Shown: one piece after another, positions 34,610 to 46,557 of the stretch
Layout of the letters: each line of letters opens with the position of its first letter
How positions within the stretch are numbered: the first letter of the stretch is position 1
Source of the DNA: Phycomyces nitens
Lineage: Eukaryota; Mucoromycota; Mucoromycetes; Mucorales; Phycomycetaceae
Direction of reading: 5' to 3'
DNA length: 64,000 nucleotides
Assembly: GCA_022702545.1 (NCBI GenBank)
Contig: JAHRBC010000002.1
Location: forward strand, 4,650,001-4,714,000
The notes under the pieces: generated by a model
Told to the model about the DNA's origin: nothing
The model's database searches: none
What the model saw: the letters and a program-made list of their open reading frames with translations, nothing else
Position numbers and translations under genes: made by a program

Positions 34610-34962
34610 TTAGGCACAGATTTTTTTTGGAAGAGGGATGACAAGCATCATTCTCTTATTAGTTCGAGTGATGTGCTCTCCAATGGCAACTTCTAACAAA
34701 ATCCTGTGTACTGGCAAGATGCTGTTATGATCAGGCATGGAATATTCATTTTTGCAAACCTCAACACCTTCATCCTCACGCGATCTGTTAGAGGTTGTTG
34801 CAAACCATCTAACAAATGCGAATACATGTTGATTTTCATGAACCATGCGAGTCCAGTGGTTGGTACTAGTTGATGGCGGCGTGAACTTATGAATAAAGAG
34901 ATATTGGATCTGGCCGGTATATGCGTTTACTGTCTGATCATTACTACCAACATATAACGCCT
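34610..34962 (-). CDS. E7 transposase, C-terminal fragment
   Basis: Reads A-L-Y-V-G-S-N-D, then N-A-Y-T-G-Q-I-Q-Y-L-F, Q-H-V-F-A-F-V-R-W and ends P-L-P-K-K-I-C-A. It is the exact continuation of the reading frame that stops at 42381 on the other side of E8. Removing E8 and one CCT copy joins a Gln codon to Ala-Leu-Tyr in frame. Confidence 0.85.
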
Positions 34963-36024
34963 CACTGGAAAACTCCCAAATTTAGCATTGTATCAATGTG
35001 GCAAAAGGGTAGTGGAAATATAGAGCTTTTTTTCATCTCAGATATTTTTTTTACTTCAAATAAAAAGTGTAATTCTAATCCATCCTATTGGTTCGGGCAA
35101 AAGATTAAAAAACAATAGCTTTTTTTTCATCTATAAAATGACAGCAAATTAAAATATGTAGCACTTGTTTCCTTTTTTATCTCACAATCGAATCATATAA
35201 ACAATGTCTTCTATTTCCGCTCTTAACAACACTGCCTGTTACTGCAACAAATGCAACAACAACCAGCAAGGATTCTCTATTGTATCCAAGCGCACTTCCC
35301 AGCGTCATGCCAAAAGAGCAAGATTTGAAGAAGTCTTGGATTTTGAAAACAGTATGTTATTTTCAATATTAATTTTATCTTTGCTGCGCAATAATAACCA
35401 TTAGCCTTTAATTGAACTCAGGCACACAAAGTGCCGTGATGGACGTTGATGTTGAGGGTAAAAAATATTTATTTGAAAACCAGTACAGGGCAATAAACTA
35501 ATGTATTCTATATTTGTAGCAATCCCGACCTCTCAATCCGAATCCATAGAAACGGATGGTCAGGTCGGCCTACCATTTTTGGATTCCGTCCCGATGTCTG
35601 ACGATGATTCAGTTGACAATGAGGCCAATGGCGATGGCGCCGAAATCACCGATGACTCTGACAATGACAGCGATGATGAAGCCAATGATGAAGAGATTGA
35701 GGTCGAGGAGTTTGACAGTGAAGGTCAGTATAGAATAGCTACAATACAAAAGCAAGCAAAAATTGAGTGTTAATAATTTTCCTTTTTAAATAATAGACCC
35801 TTTTGCTACTCCTGGTATGCCCGAAAACCCAGTGCACAGGGCAATTGCCATTTTCGTTGTTCTGTTTGCATCCCGTTATGTGGTCGATAAGGGTGCTGTT
35901 GTCTTGATTGAGTTCATCAACAAACTCTTGACGATTTACGGACAGGACTTCCAATTGCCTTCAAGCCTTTCTGGTCTCCAAAGCATGACGGGTTTCACTG
36001 CCTTGACCAAGGGTGTAAAGAGAT
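34963..36024 (+). repeat. Inverted duplicate of the E8 right end
   Basis: It contains the right TIR, the transposase 5' flank, exons 1-3 and the first part of exon 4 (start codon at 35204), now on the plus strand. It breaks off at 36024 after the codons for T-K-G-V-K-R. Over the 90-codon acidic-exon region the two arms differ at only three residues. There is one A fewer in the TIR A run than in the other arm. Confidence 0.9.
35204..36024 (+). pseudogene. Truncated transposase 5' part in the E8 left arm
   Basis: A duplicate of the first exons of the E8 transposase, including the C-Y-C-N-K-C motif, the acidic exon (about 35520-35724) and the start of exon 4 with M-P-E-N-P-V-H-R. It has its own upstream sequence, so it might still be transcribed. 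It would give a protein without the catalytic core that ends in the E8 inner TIR. Confidence 0.8.
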
Positions 36025-36545
36025 CACTGCAAAAAATAAAGAAATTCCAATAACGTAAAAGTGGCAATGCTGTACTATAAAGCGATGTTTTAACATAGGG
36101 TGGTTTTTTTTCCGACTATGAGACAAGCTACCTTGTCAGCTATCTCGTTGACGTGCTATCTAGTAGTGGATTTTTGAAATAATGTGCCGCAGGTGAGGGC
36201 TGTTAGCACTTTCGGTGTACTGATCTGATCTGGAAAAACAAAAAGAAATATTTAAAAGTACGGTTCTATTTTGGTGCCGTATTTATGGACCTGGAAATAT
36301 TGGGAGAATCATATATTCATGAAAATACATGGTCGTGTATTTATCGAAAATATTGAGCATACTCTTCATGAAAGCCAATTAAATGAATGGATTGAAAGCT
36401 TCTTTATCCTTCTTCACCAGTAATATATCACCCATTATTTGATTTCCCGTTTATAATTGATTGGTAATGTTTTACGTTTTTATTTTTATTAGAAAGAATA
36501 GAATGTTTCTAGGTTCAGGGTCTACTATTACGCCTATTCCTATGC

Positions 36546-37279
36546 CTAGCCGTTTCTACCCGGTTGCTTGCTGCTATTTGGATGGAATATTTTTCTACAT
36601 AAAAAATACCTGCAAAAATATGAATATCCAACGATTTTTTGGGCTGCGGGAGTGTTCTGTAAAAGATAAAGAAGTGTTATTGATATGGGATACAAAGAGG
36701 AAATTTTTGTGTGACAAAAGATACTTACATTGCAAGAGATGGGCAAGAGTGGGCAAAGGGGACTTGAATTGTAAGGCTGGATGGGCTGTGTGGCGGGTTT
36801 TACTATAAAAAAGGGAATAAAAATTAATATGGGTGAACAGAGTGATGATATATTTAATTTACATACCAGGAGCCAAATGGGTTATCAAAGTAGGGGGCAT
36901 GGTGTGCAAAGAAAGACCAAAGGAGCCTATAAAACACATAATAATAATTATTAATAAATAGTCTGAATAATATTTTGAATAAGCAAAAAGAGATTTATAA
37001 AGAATATTACCTTTATGATTACAATCGCGAATGATGGAGGAGGCCGATGGCGTGAATAGACAGGGCAGTCTACAATGGAATAGAGTCAGAGAGGGAACAA
37101 GTATGATTGAAAGAAATTTTTTACCTGGTGCCGATGGCATCCTTATATAAGTTGTTTGGCTAATCTGAGAGAGAAGTGAAAATAATTTTTATCAAGATGA
37201 TGGTACCAGTGAATGCGGCCAGTGAGTATTTGTCTAGATGGCCATTGTGGAAAGGATGAGTTGCAATGGGAGCGCACAT
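36546..37279 (-). other. E8 third unit: spliced, with a stop in one exon
   Basis: This matches the E7 third unit exon by exon and intron by intron at very high identity. The frame that is open in E7 hits TAG early in the 40-nt exon (TTAG in place of TTGG near 37163). Other frames carry a hydrophobic segment (S-L-L-F-L-W-F-P-L-F-F-L-L) upstream. As in E7 it is divergent from the accessory gene. Confidence 0.45.
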
Positions 37280-37718
37280 CTATGAAAAAGAGGTTAATTT
37301 GTGTGTATAAAGAGGTATAAAAAATGTCTTACCAGAGAAAGGCGCCGATATCAAAAAAGCAAGCAAAAGGAAAAATAAAGGGAACCAAAGAAAAAGGAGA
37401 GAATCTGAAAATTTTTTCACCTTTGAAACATGCTGCGGAAGGTGTGATGGATTGAGCCCAAAAACAATATCAAGGCCGATTTGCATCTCAGTGCTTCAAG
37501 ACAATAGAGGAACATCTTTATAGTCATTCAAAATGCCTATATATAACGGCCTTTTTGATAGTATTCAACCTCTCTTACTTTTACAACAACCCACACACAC
37601 ACACACTTACTCACCCACCCACTCAAACAGTTTTTGTACGTATATTATATTTATTTTTATTTCAATTGAACAAAAACTAATAATTATAATCGAAATATAC
37701 TTTACCATATTCTAGAAA

Positions 37719-38910
37719 ATGGTTAACCAAAGAAGAACAATTGCTCCTCGTCCTGCTACTGCTGACATGGATCTGATATTGGAAAAGCTTGTTGCCATGG
37801 AGAACAAGATGACCATTATGGAAGGCGAGATGGTGACATCAAATGCCAGACTTGTAACGATGGATTCCAGACTTGGTGTCATTATTGTAGGAAACCGTGA
37901 GACTATCACTGCCATTGATAATTTCGTTGAGGCTGCTCCTGCTGCTCCTGCTGCTCCTGCTGCTCCTGCTGCTCCTGTTGCCTCCACCAGTGCAACTAGC
38001 AATGTTGTTGTGACGGATCCCATTGCTTTGTCAAACCCCAGCAAGAGAGTTTCCACAGAGGTTTATGTAAGTATTATACTAAAGAGCAAAGACTATACTA
38101 TCAGTTTGTTAACTTTTATATATTATTAGGCTGCGATCCGCAAATTCATGTGGAATCCAAAGTTTCGGTCAACTGTCCCAGCAGAAGTAGAGGCCAACAA
38201 CGATAAGCCCAGGTGGAACACCGATGTTCACTTCAACGTGACTCCCAACAAGGAGTTGGTTGATCGAATGCTCGTCTACCTGGGGCGCAAGTTTGCTGGT
38301 GACGGAATGAGGCAAAAGGATCTTCGTGAGAGGCTCCACAAGAATTTCATTAGTAGATGCCGAAAAGTGAGAGAGTCTCCTGCTGTGAGGGCTGCGTTGA
38401 ACAGACATTCACGAAGATCTGGTTGTGCAAACGAAGTAAGTTGTTTGCAATATATTAAAAATCTATTAAACACATATTAATAATAATATTTGTAGAACTA
38501 TGCTTGTCGTTTGGCAGCATATGACAATAACAGGGCTGAGATCAACCAGGAGATGGGTTGGAACTGCATAGGTGCACTCCAAAAGGGAGCAATGTCTGAG
38601 GGAGAATCAGATGACGAAGTCTCTGAAGCAGGAAGAAGACGTGTGGTTCGCACCATTCGCCCAAGTTGGAGAAGCAATGAAGTGAGTTGTTGCGTTGATT
38701 GTAAATAATATATTTAATGGCTGTTGATTACTGATGTGCAATTGATAGTTTAACCGATTCATCCAAGTTGTTGACAGATTCGTTGGTCTCCAACTTGGAG
38801 CAAACTCCCACCAGTTGTTGTCAAGGGTTTATGACAGAACTGTGGACGTGGCAGTCCCGACTAATTTTAATCCCAGTCTTCCTCAGTGGGCTCTTAGACA
38901 TGGGCTTTAA
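37719..38910 (+). CDS. E8 accessory protein, intact
   Basis: Exons 37719-38066, 38130-38435 (306 nt), 38496-38681 and 38749-38910 are all multiples of three, giving 333 aa. The N-terminal helix has M-E-N-K-M-T-I-M-E-G-E-M. A run of Ala-Ala-Pro repeats near residues 70-85 comes from a GCTGCTCCT tandem. Exon 2 has W-N-T-D-V-H-F-N. Exon 3 has A-M-S-E-G-E-S-D-D-E. Exon 4 starts F-N-R-F-I-Q-V-V-D. The convergent transposase stop is 124 bp away. Confidence 0.8.
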
Positions 38911-39033
38911 TAAAATATTTTTTTTATCTATCCATCTATTTTTTTTGACACGCATTACGTTTTGACAACATTTATAAAGGCAATGCTATTTCTGTTTGTT
39001 TTTTATGAAAGAGAAAAGATATTTATTTATTTA

Positions 39034-42000
39034 TTATATGCAAAGCTTTTTGGGCAAAGGGATGACCAGCATCCTCTTCACGCCATTTCGGCTTGTGTGC
39101 GTGGCAGTCGCAACTTCTAAAAGAAGGCGATGCACTGGCAAGATGCACTCATGACTGGGGGAGAAAAGCCGGGCAAACATATATCAACACCTTCATCCTC
39201 ACGCGAACGATCATAGGACACACCATACCATCTCACAAAGGCGAAAACATGCTGACTTTGATATGATTGGCGATTTGGACGAACAGAGGCAGAGAGAGGC
39301 GGCGTAAAGTTGTGGACAAACATATACTGTATTTGTCCAGTATATGCAGTCTGGTTCTCACCCGTACTAGTGCCAAACAAAGCTTGAATATATGATCCAC
39401 CCTTGCCAGAGCCATTGTGACCATGATAGATCTGCCCAAGAAGATTGATTGACTTTATCTTTGTTATCTGATTGTCGACAAACAGCAAAGAAGAAGTGGC
39501 GTATTGATAGCTCTCCAGCTCAGAAATGTCATAAGTATCCTTATAATACTCCAACAAATGAGGATAGTCGCCATCACTCATTGCTGTTGCTGGCCTAGCT
39601 TGGAGAGGAAACGCAGAGGGTGGAAGAGGCTCATTACCCTTGATCGGGAATTCGGAATCTTGGGATGCATCCACAAAATTTTGAATTCGGAATGGGCGTC
39701 GTGTTGGTGCAGGTGCAGGTGCAGGTGGAGACAAGGTGGCAAAGGACGAAGAAAGTTTGGCTAAGAGAGGAAGGAAAGGAGCAGATACTGATGACTTGAG
39801 GATGGCATTCGTATAGTCCTCCTTGTACGAATTCTGGACAAATGTTTTCATAAATGTTGACTCGAACCCGTCTCTTCTGTTTGTCTCGATGTTCTTCAAC
39901 AACCCATTGTATCTCTCAAACCCAAAGAGCCAATAGCCGTACACTGGTCCAAAATCACGAATGGTCTCGCGAAGATAGAGGTGTAGGTGCATATTGCAGG
40001 TGAGGACAGTGTGTGGGTATTGTTGTTCGCAGGCTTGACCAAATTTCTCCAGGTGACTATGGGCTTCATCAAGTTCGTCAAAAGTGATGGCTGGCTTTAT
40101 CAAGAGGCGGCAGGCGTCGACAAAGCTAATCCAATTCTTGAACTTGGCAGCAGGGAGAACGGTCTTCAACAGAGTAGGGGAGTAAACAAGCACCCAGGAT
40201 TTCCACTCGTCGGCCTTCATATGGGGAAATCCCTTCCCAATCTTCGTCTTCAACACTGCGTAATCCGCAGGCAACACCATGGTCTCTGCCACCCTCTGCA
40301 TCTCACGAAGATTGTTGTCTGTGATCAGACCACTGGCAGTCCACGTCTCGACCATCCTCTTCGCCGTTCCCAGGAATAGGTTGTGCATGGGATCAATGAT
40401 CGTTCCACGTACTAGATCAAAGTATCCAAGGTGATGCAACTGCGACCATCGAACACCATTTTCGACCTCCAGCTGATGCCTTTCTGAGGGCGTACTTGCA
40501 CTCTTCCACTCCTCAGCATGCACCTGGTTTTGAGCACCATTTGCAAGTCTCCACGCACAGAAATCAAAACCACGAAAATCGACATTGTTTGTCCCTTCCA
40601 AGCGAGAGAAACTACGACTGCATTTGTAGCATGCATGGGTACTGTTATGAGACGTGAATCCACTGGTTTTCCTGGCGGCAGGGATATCACATGCAACCAT
40701 GAAGAGTGCAGCACGGACAGTTACTCCACTTGGGTTTTCATAACTTGGAATGGCCATTCCAACATACAGCTGCTCCAACTCGTCGACCAAGGGCTTGAGG
40801 TAGTTGTTAATCTCCTCTGATCTTGGTTCTTTTGGCCCAGGCATCAGACCAACAAGAATCACGTTCTCTGCCTTGAACCTATCCTCTCGAGGCAAATTGT
40901 TGATTGCGAGGTAAATTGCTCCAGAGGAATGGCTGATACCATCGAATGGCTGAAACCAATCAATGTTGAGAGTCAACATGAGTGAGCGCGAGTCTTCAAC
41001 AAAGGGAACGCCGTTCTTGTCCTTCAACCCCTTCCACATCACACCATCATAAACGTCGCACATTGTATCAACGATCTTCAACTCCTGGTTCCATTGTCTG
41101 ATCTTGCTTTCGAAATCCGGGCGGAGGAAAAGGACTCTCAACGCCTGCTTGACGGACTGGTAGTTGTATTGACGTTTTGGGACTAAAGCACCAGATGATG
41201 ATTGCTTCATCAATTGGCAACCACATGGAGAAACGGAACCGAGCTTGGCGGAACTGCACTGAAGGGGAGCAGACACAGCTTCCTCATAAACCGTGTGGCA
41301 ATCCTGGCACACAACGAATCTCTTTACACCCTTGGTCAAGGCAGTGAAACCCGTCATGCTTTGGAGACCAGAAAGGCTTGAAGGCAATTGGAAGTCCTGT
41401 CCGTAAATCGTCAAGAGTTTGTTGATGAACTCAATCAAGACAACAGCACCCTTATCGACCACATAACGGGATGCAAACAGAACAACGAAAATGGCAATTG
41501 CCCTGTGCACTGGGTTTTCGGGCATACCAGGAGTAGCAAAAGGGTCTATTATTTAAAAAGGAAAATTATTAACACTCAATTTTTGCTTGCTTTTGTATTG
41601 TAGCTATTCTATCCTGACCTTCACTGTCAAACTCCTCGACCTCAATCTCTTCATCATCGGCTTCATCATCGCTGTCATTGTCAGAGTCATCGGTGATTTC
41701 GGCGCCATCGCCATTGGCCTCATTGTCAACTGAATCATCGTCAGACATCGGGACGGAATCCAAAAATGGTAGGCCGACCTGACCATCCGTTTCCATGGAT
41801 TCGGATTGAGAGGTCGGGATTGCTACAAATATAGAATACATTAGTTTATTGCCCTGTACTGGTTTTCAAATAAATATTTTTTACCCTCAACATCAACGTC
41901 CATCACGGCACTTTGTGTGCCTGAGTTCAATTAAAGGCTAATGGTTATTATTGCGCAGCAAAGATAAAATTAATATTGAAAATAACATACTGTTTTCAAA

Positions 42001-42138
42001 ATCCAAGACTTCTTCAAATCTTGCTCTTTTGGCATGACGCTGGGAAGTGCGCTTGGATACAATAGAGAATCCTTGCTGGTTGTTGTTGCATTTGTTGCAG
42101 TAACAGGCAGTGTTGTTAAGAGCGGAAATAGAAGACAT
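39034..42138 (-). pseudogene. E8 Tnp2-like transposase, late frameshift
   Basis: Exons 41991-42138, 41885-41920, 41619-41822 and 39034-41545, about 966 codons. Cys motif at residues 12-17 with His 35. The core has D-W-F-Q-P-F-D-G, L-M-P-G-P-K-E, A-C-D-I-P-A-A-R, C-Y-K-C, D-P-M-H-N-L-F-L-G, K-A-D-E-W-K-S-W and F-G-P-V-Y-G-Y-W-L-F-G-F-E-R. The frame is open for about 800 codons of exon 4. It then shifts in a C run near 39160, so the conserved end C-I-L-P-V-H-R-...-P-L-P-K-K is read in another frame. Loss of only ~40 residues may not abolish activity. A one-base assembly error in the C run is possible. Confidence 0.9.
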
Positions 42139-42380
42139 TGTTTATATGATTCGATTGTGAGATAAAAAAGGAAACAAGTGCTACATATTTTAATTTGCTG
42201 TCATTTTATAGATGAAAAAAAAGCTATTGTTTTTTAATCTTTTGCTCGAACCAATAGGATGGATTAGAATTACACTTTTTATTTGAAGTAAAAAAAATAT
42301 CTGAGATGAAAAAAAGCTCTATATTTCCACTACCCTTTTGCCACATTGATACAATGCTAAATTTGGGAGTTTTTCCAGTG

Positions 42381-44912
42381 CCTGTATATAGGATCCATGG
42401 TTGCCTAATCCATTTGCTCCATGGTAGACTTGGCCAAGTAGATCGATCGACTTCAACTTCGTTATTTGATCGTCTACAAATGAGAACCGAGAAGAAGCTT
42501 CCTGATAGCTGGTGAGTTCGGCGATGCCATATTGCTCTCTGTAGTAACTCAACAAATGAGGATAGTCTACATCCCCCATTGACGTTGTCTTTCCAAGTTG
42601 CAGAGGAAAGGCCGAGGAAGGAAGAGGTTCATTGCCATTAACAGAGATCTCTGGATTCAAGGAAGAGTCCAAGAAGTGCTGCAAGTTGAATTGGCGTTGG
42701 GTGTCTGGTACAGTGGCAGGTGAAAGGGTGGGTGAGGAGACGAGCTTGGCAAAGACAGAAGAGAATGGGATTTTACTGGAGTATCCAAGGACTGCTTGCA
42801 CATAATCGGCCTTGTACGATTCTTCAACAAAATTCCTCATATACGTTGCCTCAAAACTATCCTTTCTGTTAGTGCTCACGTTCTTTAGCAAACCATTGTA
42901 TCGCTCAAACCCAAAGAGCCAATAGCCATACACTGGTCCAAAATCACGAATGGTCTCGCGAAGATGGAGGTGCAGATGCATATTGCAGGTGAGGACACTA
43001 GGAGGGTAAAGACGCTCACACTTTTGACAGAATTTCTCTAGGTAGTCATGGGCATCGTCAAGTTCTTCAAATGATAGGGATGGCTTTACAAGGAGACGGC
43101 AGGCATCGACAAAGTCCATCCAGTTTCTGAACTTGTCATTGTTGAGAACATCTTTCAGCAAGACGGGAGAGTATGCCAGCACCCAGGACTTCCATTCGTC
43201 AGCTTTCATAAATGAAAACCCTTTTCCAATTTTCGCTGTCAATGAACTGTACGAGGCTGGGAGAGTCATTTTCTTGGCGATTTGCTGCATGTCGTTCAGT
43301 TGTCCACTATTGATATCACCACCAGCAATCCACTTTTCCATCATTCTCTTTGCCGTGCCCAGAAAGAGATTGTGCATGGGATCAATGATCGTTCCACGTA
43401 CTAGATCAAAGTATCCAAGGCGATGCAGCTGCGACCATCGAACACCATTTTCGATCTCCAGCTGATGCCTTTCTGAGGGTGTACTAGCACTCTTCCACAC
43501 CTCAGCATGCACCCTGTTTTCGACACCATGACGAATAGACCACTCCAGATAGTTGAAACCACGAAAGTCCACACTGCTTGTCCCAGCAAGACGACTGAAT
43601 TGACGACTGCATTTATAGCAGGCGTTGGTGCTATTGTGGGATGTGAATCCGCTCGTTTTCCTGGCTGCTGGGATATCACATGCCACCATTAGGAGTGCAG
43701 CACGGACGGTTGCTCCAGATCGATACTCAAAGGTTGGAATTGTCATTCCAACGTACAACTGCTCAAGGTCATCCACCAAAGGCTTGAGATAGCTGTTGAT
43801 CTCATACGACTTGGGCTCCTTTGGTCCAGGCATTAGCCCAACCAAGACGACGTTCTCTGGCTTGAACCTTTCATCTCTGGGCAAGTTGTTGATTGCCAAA
43901 TATATGGCACCAGAGGAGTGGGTGACACCATCGAAGGGCTGAAACCAGTCGATGTTGAGAGTCAACAGAAGAGAACGAGGGCGGGCAACAAATGAAAGAC
44001 CATCACTGTCTTTCAACTCCTTCCACATCTTGCCATCGTAAACGTCACACATGGTGTCTGCCACCTTCAGCTCGTCGTTCCAGAGGCCGATCTTCTGCTC
44101 AAAACCAGGACGAAGAAAGAGAACCTTGAGTGCATCTTTGACGGACTGATACACAAAGATTTTCTTTGGAACCATGGCACCAGACGTCGACTTCTTTCTC
44201 AGCTCACAGTTACAAGTTATGTTTGCGCCTATTTTCACAGAGCTACACAAGGGAGGAACGGAAATAGATTCTTCGTAGATCTGGTGGCAATCTGGGCAAG
44301 AAACGAATCGTTTGATATCTTTGGTGATATTGCTAAAACCCGTCATCTTCTGAAGACCAGCAAGACTTGTTGGTAGCTGAAAGTCTTGTTCATAAACCAT
44401 CAAGAGCTCATTGACAAACTGGATCAATACAACTGCGCCCTTGTTGACTGCATAACGGGATGCAAAAAGAACAACAAAAATGGCAATAGCCCTATGCACT
44501 GGATTTTCGGGCATACCAGGAGCACCAAAGGGTTCTGTTTTAAAAAAGGAAAATTATTAACACTCAATTTCGGCATGCTTCTTTATGATAGTTATTCAAT
44601 ACTGACCTTCGCCGTTGAACTCCTCAACATCAATCTCCTCGACATCACTCTCTTCATTGTTGCCATTGTCGCTGTCATTGGCAATCTCGGTGTCATCGCC
44701 ATTGACCTCATTGTCAGCCAAATCATCGTCAGACATCGGGACGGAATCCAAAAAAGGTAGGTTGGCCTGACCGCCCATTGTTTCCATGGATTCAGATTCA
44801 AACATCGGGATTGCTACAAATATGGAATAGATTAGTTTATTGCCCTTAAACTGGTTTTCAAATAAATATTTTTTACCCTCAACATCAACATCCATAATGA
44901 CACTTTGTGTGC
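42381..44912 (-). CDS. E7 transposase, exons 2-4 (main part)
   Basis: Exons 44877-44912, 44607-44813 and 42384-44534. All catalytic signatures are present (D-W-F-Q-P-F-D-G, A-C-D-I-P-A-A-R, D-P-M-H-N-L-F-L-G, F-G-P-V-Y-G-Y-W) with no stop or frameshift. The frame is cut after S-Y-I-Q by E8. With exon 1 (49151-49295) and the C-terminal piece (34610-34962) the exons total 2892 nt, exactly 964 codons, so this copy was intact before E8 landed. Confidence 0.9.
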
Positions 44913-44964
44913 CTGAGGTTCAATTAAAGAATAATTTGGGTTGTCCGAAGGACGAAGTCCTGAG

Positions 44965-45047
44965 AATGAGGTTTAGGCTTTCTAAGCCACACTTTTTATT
45001 CTTTATAGTCAAAATTTTCTCTACCCCTCTAGTTCCTTATCTCTTTC
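44965..45047. repeat. DIRS left inverted terminal repeat
   Basis: It pairs with 48964-49046 in inverted orientation. The only difference I see is A against G in the CAC(A/G)CTTTTT segment. The outer tip 44936-44964 is specific to this side. Confidence 0.9.
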
Positions 45048-45093
45048 TATGCACGTCTTGCAATTCGACGGCCTTGTTTACTAGAAGGTGACG

Positions 45094-46557
45094 TTATATG
45101 GGAAGTGGTGGGCGGGAACTCACCTCATTCTCAGGACTTCGTCCTTCGGACAACCCAAATTGTCTATCCACCCCTGACGGAGTGTCAGACAATCCAGATT
45201 GTCCATCAGGAACTCCGTCCTTCCAATGAGGTTCCTTTTCCGTTGGCCCAAGAATTGCAGCTGTTATATCCCCTCCTATGGGTCCTGAAGGACGCAAGTA
45301 ATACTGTTCGAAGACCTGACTCTTCGCACTCCAATTTGCATGCTTCTTAATTGCTGTCGATGAAATCCCTCTCATCTTCGCTGCTGTAGCTGCGGCCGAC
45401 CTTGTCGAGTGACCCTTGTGGATTGTTGTATCCACCCCGCACTCCTTCAACGTTTCCTTTATCCACGACCCCATCGTTGATGGTCTAATGCTCTTTACTC
45501 TGGCCCCCGAGATGACTGCCAAAAACAAAGTGTGATCCTGAGGCAAATCTCTGCGCCTGTCTTCGGTCTTCTGCAAGAAGATTCTTGTTGTCTCCACTGG
45601 GCATAGCTCTGGGTGACCTACCAACAGCCGCAAAAACAACTCCTTCTGTGAAGCCTCCTTTGGCTTCCTCACCAGCAACTGCAGACCTTGTAGGCGGGTG
45701 CCTGCTCCATCTTTAACCACTGACAATGTTACATCCTGGAATTGTAAGCGGCCAATATCCGAACTCGTGCGCCACATCGTGGCTAAACACAATAGCAAAG
45801 CAGTCTTCCGTTGCAGCTTTGTCAAATTCAGCTCCTCCGTGGATCCCCATAACAAAATCCGCTGGAGTACCTTCTCAGGATCCCAGGCCGCAACTTGGGA
45901 CGGTTGTCTTACAGGGGCATTGTTCCCCGAAGCCAGGAAAAACGTTTTGACCAAGTAGTTTTCCGCGATCGGTTGTTTCCCATTATGGATGATCCTGAAC
46001 ACACTGGCGATTGCTGAACGATCTACATTCAACTGGGATGGTGATCTTCCTGATGTTCGCCTCATTGCCAAGAACTGACACACTAATCTAGGGTCGTAAC
46101 CCAGAGGATCCGCTCCTTGGGCCGTCACCCACTCTGCCCATCGCCTCCAAGCCAAATCATACACCTTGTTCGTGGCAGAACGGTTGGCAGTCATTAAAAA
46201 CTTGGTCTCCTCCTCGGAGAGCTTCTCCACTTCTGTATAGTAGCGTGCGATAGCTTCCAGGTGGCTAACGGGAACTGTAGCCTGGTCGAGACTAATGGGA
46301 TGGGGGCTTGTAGGGCGTGCTTCATGACCATGGGCCACCAAAATTGCGTCTGCCACCATGGGGTGACCAGAACGATCGTTGCCCGATCTTGCTTCATCTT
46401 CTGCACTACCCTCGGAATCAATCTCCATGGTGGGTGTGCAAAAATTCCTCTCTTTGGCCATCTCTGCTGGAAAGCATCTATCGCCTCTGCCGCCGGATCT
46501 GGCAGATAGCTCCAGAATCTCGCCAGCTTGGTGTTCTCGCAGCTGGCAAATGCGTCG
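45094..46557 (-). CDS. DIRS tyrosine recombinase
   Basis: The ORF is open from about 46617; the first ~60 codons overlap the end of the RT ORF in another frame, so the real start is probably downstream. The core-binding part contains W-R-R-W-A-E-W-V. The catalytic domain has the first Arg in L-A-T-M-W-R-T-S-S-D, the H-S-T-R box in K-G-H-S-T-R-S-A, a His/Trp block (K-H-A-N-W) and the nucleophile region F-E-Q-Y-Y. All expected tyrosine recombinase residues are present. It integrates circular cDNA. Its 3' end overlaps the internal complementary region. Confidence 0.9.
   Translation of the reverse strand, partial: RRICQLREHQAGEILELSARSGGRGDRCFPAEMAKERNFCTPTMEIDSEGSAEDEARSGNDRSGHPMVADAILVAHGHEARPTSPHPISLDQATVPVSHLEAIARYYTEVEKLSEEETKFLMTANRSATNKVYDLAWRRWAEWVTAQGADPLGYDPRLVCQFLAMRRTSGRSPSQLNVDRSAIASVFRIIHNGKQPIAENYLVKTFFLASGNNAPVRQPSQVAAWDPEKVLQRILLWGSTEELNLTKLQRKTALLLCLATMWRTSSDIGRLQFQDVTLSVVKDGAGTRLQGLQLLVRKPKEASQKELFLRLLVGHPELCPVETTRIFLQKTEDRRRDLPQDHTLFLAVISGARVKSIRPSTMGSWIKETLKECGVDTTIHKGHSTRSAAATAAKMRGISSTAIKKHANWSAKSQVFEQYYLRPSGPIGGDITAAILGPTEKEPHWKDGVPDGQSGLSDTPSGVDRQFGLSEGRSPENEVSSRPPLPI
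45124..45231. other. DIRS internal complementary region (ICR)
   Basis: A 108-bp segment. Its left part is the complement of the left outer tip and its right part the complement of the right outer tip. They meet at CCCAAATTGTCTATCC, which is the complement of the joined right and left element ends with a single AAT. It is the template for completing and circularising the cDNA in the DIRS model. Confidence 0.9.

Larger units (their letters stand above)
34963..42380 (-). mobile_element. E8: CACTA element with a captured, inverted second end
   Basis: The outer ends, CACTGGAAAACTCCC at 34963 and CACTGGAAAAACTCCC read from 42380, are flanked by the 3-bp TSD CCT (34960-34962 and 42381-42383). The first 1062 bp (34963-36024) are a near-identical inverted copy of the last 1063 bp (41318-42380). 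At 36025 a second left TIR begins, CACTGCAAAAAATAAAG, at the same distance from shared internal sequence as the true left end of E7. So 36025-42380 is the normal 6.36-kb element and 34963-36024 is an added inverted duplicate of its right end. Confidence 0.9.
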
